64,000 bases of DNA from RPRB01 sp035501615 (GCA_035501615.1 DATJVY010000152.1:62001-126000); one strand, 5' to 3'. Positions 1-8,834 are shown, numbered from the stretch's first letter. The notes: a model not told the origin generated them from the letters alone. A program made the numbers and translations.

Positions 1-2
1 GC

Positions 3-401
3 GTCACCACCTCGCCCAACCAGGCCGGCGCGCTCTACACGTACTCGGACTTCACCGGGTACCAGCTGCGGCACATCACGCTGAGCCAGGGCAGCTTCAC
101 CCAGACCGTGGCCGGCTGCTCGCGCTACGCCGAGTGGGACACGGTGATCTGGGATGCCATCACCCCGCCCAACACCTCGGTGGTGCTCTTCGTCCGTGGC
201 TCGAACAACACCGACTTCACCGTCTCCCAGCAGTACGGGCCGTTCACGACCTCGCCCGCGAACCTCCAGGCGGCCCCCGGCCCGGTGCCGCAGTTCAAGT
301 ACCTCCAGCTCCAGTTCCTCCTCACCTCCAAGGACGGGACGAGCCAGCCGTACCTCCTGGACTTCAACGTCAGCTCCAAGTGCCTGACGCCGCTCCAGTA
401 G
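3..401 (+). CDS. C-terminal part of a secreted/surface protein (partial)
   Basis: The reading frame is open from the window edge to the TAG at 399-401, so this is the 3' end of a longer gene whose start lies upstream. The visible 132 residues are rich in Thr, Ser, aromatic and aliphatic residues in alternating beta-strand-like runs (for example VVLFVRGSN and FKYLQLQFLL), with few charges. This is typical of extracellular beta-sandwich modules at the end of large exported proteins. One Cys pair (in AGCSRY and SKCL) could form a disulfide. I do not recognise the family, so the function is unknown. Confidence 0.6.
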   Translation, partial: VTTSPNQAGALYTYSDFTGYQLRHITLSQGSFTQTVAGCSRYAEWDTVIWDAITPPNTSVVLFVRGSNNTDFTVSQQYGPFTTSPANLQAAPGPVPQFKYLQLQFLLTSKDGTSQPYLLDFNVSSKCLTPLQ

Positions 402-484
402 TGCCGCGACGGAGGGGGTAGACCGCCCTGGCGGGCGATGGCAGTTGCACGGCCGCGCCCGGCCGTGCGAGGCAGGCGCCCAGC

Positions 485-2122
485 GTGGCGACCGGCGGAA
501 ACGGACGGGACGTGGCCTCCGAGCGAGGCCAGGCGCTCCAGCGCATCGCGGCGCTCCCGGCCCGCGAGCGACTCGACGCGCTGCTGTCCGCGCGCGACGC
601 CGGGGCCCTCGTCCGGGCGATGGCCCCCGAGCAGCTCTACGCCACGGTGGCCGAGGTGGGGCTCGCCGACGCGACCGAGCTGGTGCAGCTGGCCTCGCCC
701 GAGCAGTTCCAGTCCATGGTGGACCTGGGCGCCTGGAAGGGGGACACGCTCGAGCCCCACCGGTTGCTGGAATGGATCCGCGCGGCGCGCGGCGACCTGC
801 CCGGGGAGCTCCTCGGAAAGGTGCACGGCATCGACCTCGAGCTCCTCGAGGCGATGCTCCGGGCCCTCACCACGGTCCACGACCTGGAAGAGAACCCCGA
901 TCCGGAGGTGGAGGGTCCGACTCTGGACTCGGCCGACGGGCGCTACCGCGTCGAGCTGAGGCTCGAGGGGCCGGAGCAGGCGGCGCTCCGGGCGCTCCTC
1001 CTGGACCTGATGGCCGAGGACCCGCTCGGCTTCAGCCGCCTCCTGGAGGCGGTGCGGTGGGAGGTCCCGAGCGAGCTCGAGGAGGCGGCGCTCCGCTTCC
1101 GCGGGGCACGGCTGGCCGACCTGGGCTTCCCCGACCGAGAGTCCGCGGCCGGCCTCTACGCGGCGGTGCGGCTTCCCGAGGCCTCGCCGGCGAGCCCCTC
1201 GGCGCAGCTCGCTCCCCGGGCCGGGCGCCGGGTGGACTTCGTCCAGGCAGCGATCGAGAGACTGGATCCGGTGGAGGCCGAGAACGTCCTCGACGAGCTC
1301 CGCGGCGTCTTCAACGCGGCGTTGATCGCCGACGGCGCCGACCCGGGCGACCTCGACGCGTTCCGCGCCTCGGCCGAGCGAGCACGGGACACGCTGAACC
1401 TCGGGCTCGAGCTGCTCTGCAGTGGCGAGCCGGCGCGGGCTGCGGCGGTGGTCCGCGAGACGCATCTGCGCCAGATCTTCCAGACCGGCTTCTCGCTCGG
1501 GCTCCGGCTGCGGTACCGGGCCGACCGGCTCGCGGCGCGGCCCCTGGCCCGGATGGACGGGCAGTGGATGCTCTGGCCCGAGGAGACCGCCGTCGTGAGC
1601 GCGCTCCGGCGCCCGCGGCCGATGCGCGCGCTGCCGGTCGAGGGAGCCGAGCCGGTGCCGTTCCGGTCGCTGGCGGAGGTCCACGAGGCCGAGGCGGCGC
1701 TCGCGCGCGCCGAGCTGCAGCAGGCGCTGCTCGCGGCGCTCCTCGGCGGGACCGAGGAACGCGCCCGGGCCGCGCTCGACGGTCTCGGCCCGGCCTGGCC
1801 GGCGGGGGGGACCCCGGCGGTCCTCGCCGCGGCCGTGGCCCGTGCACTCCTCGACGGGACGGCCCGCGTCCTTCCCGTGCCGGCCGGACGCACCCAGGAG
1901 CTCGGACGCGCCTTCCTCGTGCCCGGTGCGCCCCCGACCGTCCGCCCCGCGGCCGCCACGCGCGCCGCCGCGGCTCTCCAGGCCGTCGTCCCGGGGGAGG
2001 AGAGCGCACGGCTCGCGCGACGGGTGCTCGAGCGCCTCGCGGATCAGCTCGGTCCGGCCCTGCTCGCCGGGCCGCTCCCCGTCGAGGTGCAGGCCACGCT
2101 GCCCTGGTCGGCCGGCCTGTAG
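485..2122 (+). CDS. DUF6178 family protein
   Basis: A 545-residue soluble protein starting at GTG 485. It opens with a helical region around LPARERLDALLSA and the segment LVRAMAPEQLYATVAEVG (about residues 25-65). It continues as an Ala/Leu/Arg-rich helical repeat-like protein without signal peptide or membrane segment. The N-terminal layout matches what I know of the DUF6178 family of deltaproteobacteria and Myxococcota, whose function is unknown. It is separated by 91 bp from the O-antigen-ligase-like gene downstream and shows no obvious link to it. The family call rests on resemblance only. Confidence 0.65.
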   Translation: MATGGNGRDVASERGQALQRIAALPARERLDALLSARDAGALVRAMAPEQLYATVAEVGLADATELVQLASPEQFQSMVDLGAWKGDTLEPHRLLEWIRAARGDLPGELLGKVHGIDLELLEAMLRALTTVHDLEENPDPEVEGPTLDSADGRYRVELRLEGPEQAALRALLLDLMAEDPLGFSRLLEAVRWEVPSELEEAALRFRGARLADLGFPDRESAAGLYAAVRLPEASPASPSAQLAPRAGRRVDFVQAAIERLDPVEAENVLDELRGVFNAALIADGADPGDLDAFRASAERARDTLNLGLELLCSGEPARAAAVVRETHLRQIFQTGFSLGLRLRYRADRLAARPLARMDGQWMLWPEETAVVSALRRPRPMRALPVEGAEPVPFRSLAEVHEAEAALARAELQQALLAALLGGTEERARAALDGLGPAWPAGGTPAVLAAAVARALLDGTARVLPVPAGRTQELGRAFLVPGAPPTVRPAAATRAAAALQAVVPGEESARLARRVLERLADQLGPALLAGPLPVEVQATLPWSAGL

Positions 2123-2213
2123 AAACGACAGCGACCCGCCCGGGCAGGCCCGGCGCGCGAGGAATTCCGCGGCTGTGCGCGTGGCATGTCGTCTGCTCCC
2201 GCTGATTGCAGCG

Positions 2214-3512
2214 ATGAGGACCCGTGCGCCGGAGGGGGAGGGGGAATCCCGGGCGTGGACGCTCACCGCGGAGCGCGACCGCTGGGCGTTCCTGCTCCTC
2301 GTCGCGTTCTCCGTGCAGATCTACGCCGTCCCCGCCGAGTGGATTCCAGCGACGATGGCGCTCCGCCCGGCCCTGTCGCTGAGCGTTCTCGCGCTGGGAC
2401 TGGTCCTGCTCGAGCACGCCGGCCGTCGCCTGCCGCTCCACTGGGATGGAACCCGCGGGCCCGCGCTGGTGGCCTTCCTCGCCTGGGGAGCCGCCTCGCG
2501 CCTGTGGAGCATCGCTCCGGAGGCCACCGACCTCTGGCTCGTGGCCATGGCGAAGGTGGCGCTCGCCTGGTTCCTGGTGGTGAACCTCGCGACGACGCCC
2601 CGGCGCCTCGCCGTTCTCTGCCTGGGGCTGATCGCCGGCTCGATGGTCACCTCGGTCGGCGGCATCCTCCGCTCCTTCTCGGGCGACGCGCTGTCGCAGG
2701 GATTCCGGACGCTCTGGCTCGGCCCCTACGGGGACCCGAACTACCTGGCCCAGTACCTCCTGCTCGTCGTCCCCCTGGCGGTCGCCTTCATCGCCCGCCC
2801 GGGCATGCGGACCTCCGTTCGACTCGTCTGCCTCGTCGCGCTGCTCCTGGCGGTCGCCTGCATCGTCCTCACCTACTCCCGGGGCGGATTCCTGGGGCTG
2901 GTCTTCGGCGGCCTGGTCTGGGCGCTGCGCGAGCGCGCCCAGCGCACGAAGGCGATCGTCCTGTCCGCCGCCCTGGCGGTGGGCGTGGCCATCTTCGCCC
3001 CGGCCACCTACTGGGAGCGCAACGACACGCTCGAGGAGTGGCAGCAGGACCCGTCGGCACTGGGCCGGGTCCACGCCTGGACCGTGGCCTCGGCGGCCAA
3101 CCTCGACCGGCCGCTGCGCGGAGTCGGCGGCGGCGCCTTCCGGGAGGCCTGGCCCCTCTATGCCCCGGCCGACGTCCGCCGGGAGGCACTGGTGGCGCAC
3201 AACATCTTCCTCGACACGCTCGGCGAGCTGGGCTGGGTGGGGTTCTTCCTCTTCCTGACCTTCGCCGGGAGCGCCACCGGGGCGGTCTTCCGTGCCGGAG
3301 CCGATCCGGAGATCGGCTGGCTCGCCCGGGGGCTCGGCGCCAGCGTGGCCGGGTTCCTCCTCTGCAACTGCTTCGCGGGCTCGCTGACCGCTCCGCACCT
3401 CTTCGTGCTCCTCGGGCTGGCCGGGGCCTGCGAACGGGTGGCGTCCCGCGCGGACGTGCTCGAGGCGCGGATGTCTCGGCAGCCGGTCGTCCTGGCCTCC
3501 GGGGGTGGGTGA
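2214..3512 (+). CDS. O-antigen ligase / polymerase family membrane protein
   Basis: A 432-residue polytopic inner-membrane protein with about ten hydrophobic segments. It carries hallmarks of the Wzy_C (O-antigen ligase/polymerase) superfamily: GPYGDPNYLAQYLL in the middle, TYSRGGFLGL at a membrane boundary, and late in the protein HNIFLDTLGELGWVG. The segment between the last two (WERNDTLEEW to FREAWPLYAP) is the expected periplasmic loop. By family knowledge it would join or polymerise lipid-linked glycans on the periplasmic side. ATG 2214 is preferred; GTG 2175 and GTG 2181 are in-frame alternatives. The stop overlaps the next ATG (TGATG), suggesting translational coupling. Confidence 0.8.
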   Translation: MRTRAPEGEGESRAWTLTAERDRWAFLLLVAFSVQIYAVPAEWIPATMALRPALSLSVLALGLVLLEHAGRRLPLHWDGTRGPALVAFLAWGAASRLWSIAPEATDLWLVAMAKVALAWFLVVNLATTPRRLAVLCLGLIAGSMVTSVGGILRSFSGDALSQGFRTLWLGPYGDPNYLAQYLLLVVPLAVAFIARPGMRTSVRLVCLVALLLAVACIVLTYSRGGFLGLVFGGLVWALRERAQRTKAIVLSAALAVGVAIFAPATYWERNDTLEEWQQDPSALGRVHAWTVASAANLDRPLRGVGGGAFREAWPLYAPADVRREALVAHNIFLDTLGELGWVGFFLFLTFAGSATGAVFRAGADPEIGWLARGLGASVAGFLLCNCFAGSLTAPHLFVLLGLAGACERVASRADVLEARMSRQPVVLASGGG

Positions 3513-3991
3513 TGCTCGATCGACGGTGGAAGGAGCGAGGAGAGACGCTGGGGCCGGCGTTCCTCGCGCTCGCGGCGCTGGCGCTCGACCTGTGGGAGGA
3601 CGGGCAGTCCGTCGCTCACGCCGCGGCGGTGGGCGTCGTGGCGCTCGCCGCGGGCTGGAGCGGGGCGGGGGCCGTGCTGAGCCTCGGGCGGTTCGGGTCC
3701 TCGGGCCTCGGGCGCCGCTTCGCGCTCTGGCGGGCGTTCGGGCTGACCGCGTCCGCGGGCTGCCTGTGCCTGGAGGTGGTGGAGCGGCTCCCGGCGCCGT
3801 GGGGGGCCGACGATGGCGTGCTCCAGCTCGGCGTGCTCGGCGCTGCGTGGGCCCTCCTCACCGGCTGGGTCTGGGGCCGCGGCAGCTGGGAGCGGATGTC
3901 CGGCCGATCGGCGCCGCCCGAGGAGCCGCCCGCCGCCGAGGAGGCCCCGGGCGGGGTGCGCTGGACGGACCGGGAGATCGGCCGGGCCTAG
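3512..3991 (+). CDS. small membrane protein of unknown function
   Basis: A 159-residue protein whose ATG overlaps the stop codon of the O-antigen-ligase-like gene by one base, so the two are very likely cotranslated. It contains four hydrophobic stretches: around AFLALAALALDLW, AAAVGVVALAAGWSG, FGLTASAGCLCLEVV and LGVLGAAWALLTGWVWG. A short acidic, Pro/Glu-rich cytosolic tail ends in WTDREIGRA. No known family is recognised. The context suggests a partner in the same surface-glycan process. It ends 22 bp before the convergent end of pyrD. Confidence 0.65.
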   Translation: MLDRRWKERGETLGPAFLALAALALDLWEDGQSVAHAAAVGVVALAAGWSGAGAVLSLGRFGSSGLGRRFALWRAFGLTASAGCLCLEVVERLPAPWGADDGVLQLGVLGAAWALLTGWVWGRGSWERMSGRSAPPEEPPAAEEAPGGVRWTDREIGRA

Positions 3992-4013
3992 ATCCGCTCG
4001 CGCCTGGCGACGT

Positions 4014-5069
4014 TCAGGCTGCCTCCGGTCGGTGGAGGCTCGAGAGCGCGCCGATGCCGCGCGCGACGAGCCGCGTCCGGAGCTCGCCGAGGAGCCGGGG
4101 GACGAAGCCCGGCCCACCGTAGACGAACCCGGTGTAGACCTGGACGAGGTCGGCGCCGGCCTCGAGCCGCTCGAGCACGTCGTCGGCGGTCGACACCCCA
4201 CCGGACGCCCAGAGCGCGAGGCGACCCCGCGCCCGCCCCGCTGCGCGGCGCAACGTCCCGAGGGCCATCGGCCCGAGCGGCGGCCCCGAGAGCCCGCCTG
4301 CCTCCGCCGCGGCCGGTCCCTGCACCCCGGGGCGGGCGAGCGTGGTGTTGGTACAGATGAGCCCGGCGATGGCCGACTCCACCGCCACGTCCACGATGGC
4401 GTCGACCTCCTCCGGGGCGAGGTCGGGAGCGACCTTCAGGAAGAGCGGCTTCCCGGGCGCGACCTCGCCCAGCCGCGCCTGGACGGCCTGGAGGAGCGCC
4501 CGAAGCGGCTCGGCCTGCTGGAGCTGCCGGAGCCCCGGCGTGTTGGGTGAGCTCGCGTTGACCACCAGGTAATCCGCCAGCACCGCCAGCGCTTCCACTC
4601 CGGCGACGTAATCGTCCACCGCCCGCTCGAGCGGCGTGTCCTTGTTCTTCCCGAGGTTCACCCCCACCGGACCCGGGCGGAACCCGAGCGCGCGCAGGCG
4701 GGCGGCCATCGCCTCGATGCCGTGGTTGTTGAAGCCCATCCGGTTCACCAGCGCCCGGGCCTCGGGAATGCGGAACAGCCGGGGCGCGGGGTTTCCGGGC
4801 TGGGGGCGGGGGGTGACGGTCCCCACCTCGACTGCGGCGAACCCCACCGCGAAGAGCCCCGCCACCGCCTCGGCGTCCTTGTCGAAACCGGCGGCCAGCA
4901 TCACCGGATGCGCGAAGCGAAGGCCGGCGCTGGTCACCGAGAGATCTGGCCCCGGCGGGAGCGCGGGCTGGAGATGCACCGCCCCCAGAGCCCGGAGCGC
5001 CGCCATGGCGAGCCCGTGCGCCTGCTCGGGCGGAAGCAAGAACAGTCCGCGCCTGAGGAGTCCGTACAC
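4014..5069 (-). CDS. pyrD: dihydroorotate dehydrogenase (quinone), class 2
   Basis: PyrD oxidises dihydroorotate to orotate in pyrimidine synthesis and passes electrons to the quinone pool. The 351-residue length fits the membrane-associated class 2 type. An N-terminal helical region (residues 1-45, including LLPPEQAHGLAM) serves for membrane and quinone contact, followed by an FMN-binding TIM barrel. Visible motifs are GFDKD (61-65), NRMGFNN (109-115), GVNLGKNK (136-143) and NASSPNTPGLR (171-181). S174 is the expected catalytic base, the residue that distinguishes class 2 from the Cys-using class 1. The start is GTG 5069. The gene lies 22 bp downstream of the deaminase-family gene on the same strand. 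Confidence 0.95.
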   Translation of the reverse strand: MYGLLRRGLFLLPPEQAHGLAMAALRALGAVHLQPALPPGPDLSVTSAGLRFAHPVMLAAGFDKDAEAVAGLFAVGFAAVEVGTVTPRPQPGNPAPRLFRIPEARALVNRMGFNNHGIEAMAARLRALGFRPGPVGVNLGKNKDTPLERAVDDYVAGVEALAVLADYLVVNASSPNTPGLRQLQQAEPLRALLQAVQARLGEVAPGKPLFLKVAPDLAPEEVDAIVDVAVESAIAGLICTNTTLARPGVQGPAAAEAGGLSGPPLGPMALGTLRRAAGRARGRLALWASGGVSTADDVLERLEAGADLVQVYTGFVYGGPGFVPRLLGELRTRLVARGIGALSSLHRPEAA

Positions 5070-5091
5070 GCTCCCCGCGCCCTACCACGCT

Positions 5092-6087
5092 TCAGGGAAT
5101 GAAGGAGTACTCGCGGGCCCAGGCCAGGGACTGGTCCACCTGGTCGGGGGTCATGATCCCGTGCCGCTCCACCAGCGCCACCTCGGAGCGCATGTCGGTC
5201 TCCAGCAGGTAGGGACCGTCGGTGTTGAGCGTGACCTTCACCTTCCGGTCGAGGAAGGTCTGGACGATGTGCTTCAGCTCGTCCACCCCGCTCACCGCGT
5301 GGGTGTGGAGGTTGGAGGTGGGGCAGAGCTCCAGCACGACGTCCTGCTCGCGCAGGAGGCGCATCGCCGCCTCGTCGTACGCGGCGCGGATTCCGTGGCC
5401 GATGCGATGCGGCCGGAGCCGGTCCACCACCGCGATGACCCCCTCGGCGCCGGTTCCGCTCGTCTCGCCGGTGTGCACGGTGGTCTTCAGGCCGGCATCG
5501 CGCGCCCGCTGGAACAGGTCCTGGTAGGCGCTCACCTGGTCCGCGTCCAGCTCCAGGGCCCGGGTCTCGGTCCCGGCCAGGTCGATGCCCACCACCCCCC
5601 GGTGCCGGTAGCGGATGGCCTTCTCGAGGATGATCGAGTTGAGGCGGTGATCGAACTCCCGGGCCAGGCAGAAGATGAGCCCGGCCCGGACTCCGTACTC
5701 CAGCGTCGCGCGGTCCATCCCCCGGAGCGCGGCGTGGATGATGTGGTCCAGGTCCAGGGTGGAGTCGAGGTTGCGCTTCATGGGGTTGAAGCGCAGCTCG
5801 ATCTGCGTCACCCGGCTCCCGCGGTACTCCTTCCCGATGACCTCGTACACGCTCCGCTCGATGGCCATGGGCGAGCTCTGAATCTTCTCGGTCCAGGTGT
5901 GCATGATGCGGAGGTAGTCGTCGAGGTTGGAGACGTTCTCCGGCCGGGCGGTGATCATCTCCACGAACTCGAAGTAGTTCTTGGTCGGGAGCTTGAACCC
6001 CTGGCTGTGGGCCAGCGACCAGAGCACGTGGGGCGCCACCGCGCCGCCCACGTGGATGTGGAGGTCGATCAGCTCGCGGGACGTCAT
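5092..6087 (-). CDS. adenosine deaminase-family metal hydrolase, atypical active site
   Basis: A 331-residue amidohydrolase of the adenosine deaminase branch. Metal and catalytic motifs are in the right order: HIH (10-12), HTGE with general acid E208 (205-208), RIGHG (228-232) and LCPTSN (254-259). The usual N-T-D-D-P motif reads NTDGP here (288-292). D290, the zinc ligand, is kept, but the second Asp, which in adenosine deaminase contacts the purine, is Gly. Family and fold are secure; adenosine as substrate is doubtful. A box TAGCCT lies 9 nt before ATG 6087 next to a GGGGAGG ribosome-binding sequence. It is divergent from folD. Confidence 0.8.
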   Translation of the reverse strand: MTSRELIDLHIHVGGAVAPHVLWSLAHSQGFKLPTKNYFEFVEMITARPENVSNLDDYLRIMHTWTEKIQSSPMAIERSVYEVIGKEYRGSRVTQIELRFNPMKRNLDSTLDLDHIIHAALRGMDRATLEYGVRAGLIFCLAREFDHRLNSIILEKAIRYRHRGVVGIDLAGTETRALELDADQVSAYQDLFQRARDAGLKTTVHTGETSGTGAEGVIAVVDRLRPHRIGHGIRAAYDEAAMRLLREQDVVLELCPTSNLHTHAVSGVDELKHIVQTFLDRKVKVTLNTDGPYLLETDMRSEVALVERHGIMTPDQVDQSLAWAREYSFIP

Positions 6088-6171
6088 CGCCTCCCCAGGC
6101 TACAGAGGGACCGGCTCCGGCGTCGAGGCGCACCTCCGGTGGTGGGCGGGCTCGTGTAGTGTGTCGTGCCC

Positions 6172-7026
6172 ATGGCAGCGACACTCATCGACGGAAAGGC
6201 CATCGCCCAGAAGGTACGGCGAGAGGTGGCCGAGGGAACCCGCGAGCTCAAGGCCCGCACCGGCCGCGTGCCGGGCCTGGCGGTCATCCGGGTGGGGGAG
6301 GATCCGGCGAGCAAGATCTACGTGACCGGCAAGCAGAAGGCCGCCGCCGAGGTGGGCTTCGAGGCCAGCGAGCACCACTTCCCCGAGACCGCCAACCACG
6401 CCGAGGTCCAGGCCCGCCTCGAGGCGCTGAACGCCGATCCCGCGGTGCACGGCATCCTCGTGCAGCTTCCGGTGCCGAAGCAGGTGGACTCGGCGGCGCT
6501 GCTCCGGGTGCTCCGCCCCGAGAAGGACGCCGACGGGCTCACCGCGGTGAACGCGGGGCTCCTGGCGCAGGGACGGGAGGCCACCGTCGCCTGCACGCCC
6601 TGGGGAGTCATGCGGATGCTCCAGGAGATCGACTGCCGCCCCGCCGGCAAGCGGGCGGTGGTGGTCGGCCGGAGCATCCTGGTCGGGCGCCCGATGGCGA
6701 TGCTCCTCCTCAACGCCCATGCCACGGTCACCGTCTGCCACTCGAAGAGCAACCTCCCCGAGGAGGTCGCCCGCGGGGACATCCTGGTCGCCGCGGTGGG
6801 GGTGCCGGAGCTCATCAAGGGCGACTGGGTGAAGCCGGGCGCGGTCGTGATCGACGTGGGCATCAACCGGCTTCCCACCGGCAAGCTGGTGGGCGACGTC
6901 GAGTTCGCCCGCGCGGCCGAGCGCGCCTCGTTCATCACCCCGGTGCCCGGCGGCGTGGGGCCGATGACCATCGCCATGCTGCTCTCCAACACCCTCCGGA
7001 ACGCCCGCGCGCTGCTCGGCTCGTGA
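6172..7026 (+). CDS. folD: bifunctional methylenetetrahydrofolate dehydrogenase/cyclohydrolase
   Basis: FolD interconverts methylene-, methenyl- and formyl-tetrahydrofolate with NADP. The 284-residue protein shows the family signatures: ASKIYVTGKQKAA with the catalytic Tyr/Lys pair, HGILVQLPVP, KDADGLT, the Rossmann motif VVVGRSILVGRP, and the C-terminal signature PVPGGVGPMT. ATG 6172 is preferred; GTG 6166 adds two residues. There is no clear ribosome binding site. A TAGTGT box ends 9 nt before the ATG, so the message may be leaderless. It sits with metF and gcvTHP in a one-carbon cluster. Confidence 0.95.
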   Translation: MAATLIDGKAIAQKVRREVAEGTRELKARTGRVPGLAVIRVGEDPASKIYVTGKQKAAAEVGFEASEHHFPETANHAEVQARLEALNADPAVHGILVQLPVPKQVDSAALLRVLRPEKDADGLTAVNAGLLAQGREATVACTPWGVMRMLQEIDCRPAGKRAVVVGRSILVGRPMAMLLLNAHATVTVCHSKSNLPEEVARGDILVAAVGVPELIKGDWVKPGAVVIDVGINRLPTGKLVGDVEFARAAERASFITPVPGGVGPMTIAMLLSNTLRNARALLGS

Positions 7027-7102
7027 ATTTTCGGGCCGTCCCGGGCGTTCCCGGATCTCCCGGCGAGCCGCCACCCTCTGGCGCGTCGCCGGCTGCTAAG
7101 AC

Positions 7103-7981
7103 ATGCCCTTCATGCTCGCGCTCGTGCTCCCCTACGTGGAGCTCCCCGACCTCCACGTCTTCGGCTTTGCCATCCACCCCTTCGGGATCTTCGCCGCCAT
7201 CGGCGTCTACGTCGGGGCGGTGCTCACCGTCCGGGCGGGGAGGGTGTACGGGCCGGGGGACACCAAGTCGCTGGGGGAGGTGTTCACCTGGGCGCTGATC
7301 GGGGGCCTGCTCGGAGCGCACCTCCTCCACGTGCTCGGCTACCACCCCGAGCTCCTCCGGACGAAGGGGCCGCTGGTGCTCCTCAAGATCTGGGATGGCG
7401 TCTCGTCGATGGGCGGCGTGCTCGGCGGCATGCTCGGGATCGCCGCCTACTTCTGGCACCAGGGGGTGAAGATCCGGCCCTACTGGGACGCGATCGCCCT
7501 CGGCACCGCCCCCGGCTGGACCATCGCCCGCATGGGCTGCGCCGTGGTCCACGACCATCCCGGCGTCCATCGCAACGCCTGGTTCGCGGTGGCCTTCCCG
7601 GACGGCCCGCGGCTGGACATGGGGCTCATCGACTGCGTGCTCCTCGCGATCGTCACCTCCGTGCTCTATCTCCTCGCCCGGAAACGCCGGCCCGAGGGCA
7701 CGCTCATGGCGGTGCTCGCCCTCGGCTACTCGATCCCGCGCTTCTTCCTCGATTTCTACCGGGCGACGGACGTGGTCTTCCCGGACGGGCGCATCCTGGG
7801 CCTCACCCCGGCGCAGTGGATCACCCCGGTGCTCGCCGCCGCGGGCGTCTACCTCCTGGTGACCGCGCCACGACTCCCGCCGGCCGTCGCCATGCCCGGC
7901 GCGGGCGGCACCGGGATCCCGATCAGCGGGGACGGCCCGCCTGCCCCGGGGGTGGAGCGGGATCGGCGACGCGCCCCTTGA
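7103..7981 (+). CDS. lgt: prolipoprotein diacylglyceryl transferase family protein (divergent Lgt)
   Basis: A 292-residue polytopic membrane protein with the overall Lgt layout: about seven membrane segments and an early HPFGIFAAIGVYVGA (25-39). R143 is kept inside ARMGC (142-146). Lgt transfers diacylglyceryl from phosphatidylglycerol to the lipobox Cys of pre-lipoproteins. The normal signature is G-R-x-G-N-F-x-N-G-E; here it is followed by AVVHDHPG, so Asn146 is replaced by Cys and the acidic residue is Asp151. The H-G-G region is DGVSSMGG. The Pro-rich C-terminus overlaps the convergent metF by 59 bp. It may be the true Lgt of this lineage or a paralog. Confidence 0.75.
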   Translation: MPFMLALVLPYVELPDLHVFGFAIHPFGIFAAIGVYVGAVLTVRAGRVYGPGDTKSLGEVFTWALIGGLLGAHLLHVLGYHPELLRTKGPLVLLKIWDGVSSMGGVLGGMLGIAAYFWHQGVKIRPYWDAIALGTAPGWTIARMGCAVVHDHPGVHRNAWFAVAFPDGPRLDMGLIDCVLLAIVTSVLYLLARKRRPEGTLMAVLALGYSIPRFFLDFYRATDVVFPDGRILGLTPAQWITPVLAAAGVYLLVTAPRLPPAVAMPGAGGTGIPISGDGPPAPGVERDRRRAP

Positions 7982-8834
7982 GCGCGCTGACGATCAGCCG
8001 GGTCGCCGGGCTCTTGTTCAGCGTGTAGAAGTGGATGCCCGGCACCCCCCGGGCGAGCAGCTCCATGCACTGCACCGTCGCGTGGGCCACCCCGAGCTGG
8101 ACCACCGCCTCGGGGTCGTCGCGGTAGCGCTCCAGCTGGAGCACGAGCCGCATCGGCACGGTCGCCCCGCACAGCCGGACGAATCGCTCCAGCTGCTCGA
8201 TGTTGGTGATGGGCATGATGCCGGGGACGATCGGCACGTTGATCCCCACCCGGCGGGCCCGTTCCACGAAGTCGAAGAAGAAGGCGTTGTCGAAGAACAG
8301 CTGGGTGATGACGAAGTCCAGGCCGGCATCCACCTTCGCCTTGAGGTGGCGGAGATCGTCGTCCCGCATCGGCGTCTCCACGTGGCCCTCGGGGTAGCCC
8401 GCCCCCCCGACGCAGAGGTGGTGGTCCCGCTCCCGGATGAGGCGCACCAGCTCCGCCGCGTAGCGGAGGCCGCCGGGTGGAGGCTGGAACTCGCGCTGCC
8501 CGGCCGGCGGATCGCCCCTGAGCGCCAGGAGGTTCTCCACGCCCATCGCCAGGAACTCGTCCACCAGCGCGCCCAGCTCCTCGCGGGTGTGGCCCACGCA
8601 GGTGAGGTGGGCCATGGTCTCGAGGCCGGTGGCCCGGATCTCGCGGACCAGCTCGACCGTCCGGTCGTGGGTGCTTCCCCCCGCGCCGTAGGTGACCGAG
8701 ACGAAGCCCGGCTCGAGCGGGCGCAGCTCCTCCAGCGTCCGGAGCAGCGCGCGCCGGCCCTCGTCGGTCTTCGGGGGGAAGAACTCGAAGGAAAAGCAGG
8801 GGTCCGACGGGTTGAGGCGGTTGCGGATCTTCAT
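7923..8834 (-). CDS. metF: methylenetetrahydrofolate reductase
   Basis: MetF reduces 5,10-methylene-THF to 5-methyl-THF for methionine synthesis using FAD. The 303-residue protein shows FSFEFFPPKT near the N-terminus (catalytic Glu), VSVTYGAGGSTHDRT, HLTCVGHTREEL, LALRGDPP, and DFVITQLFFDN with PIVPGIMPI in the second half of the barrel. The length matches bacterial single-domain MetF. An SD-like GGAGG and a TAGAGT box (12 nt before the start) lie upstream of ATG 8834. Its 3' end runs 59 bp into the lgt-like gene on the other strand; those last residues are low-complexity Pro/Gly/Arg. It is divergent from gcvT, which supplies methylene-THF. Confidence 0.95.
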   Translation of the reverse strand: MKIRNRLNPSDPCFSFEFFPPKTDEGRRALLRTLEELRPLEPGFVSVTYGAGGSTHDRTVELVREIRATGLETMAHLTCVGHTREELGALVDEFLAMGVENLLALRGDPPAGQREFQPPPGGLRYAAELVRLIRERDHHLCVGGAGYPEGHVETPMRDDDLRHLKAKVDAGLDFVITQLFFDNAFFFDFVERARRVGINVPIVPGIMPITNIEQLERFVRLCGATVPMRLVLQLERYRDDPEAVVQLGVAHATVQCMELLARGVPGIHFYTLNKSPATRLIVSALKGRVADPAPPPGQAGRPR

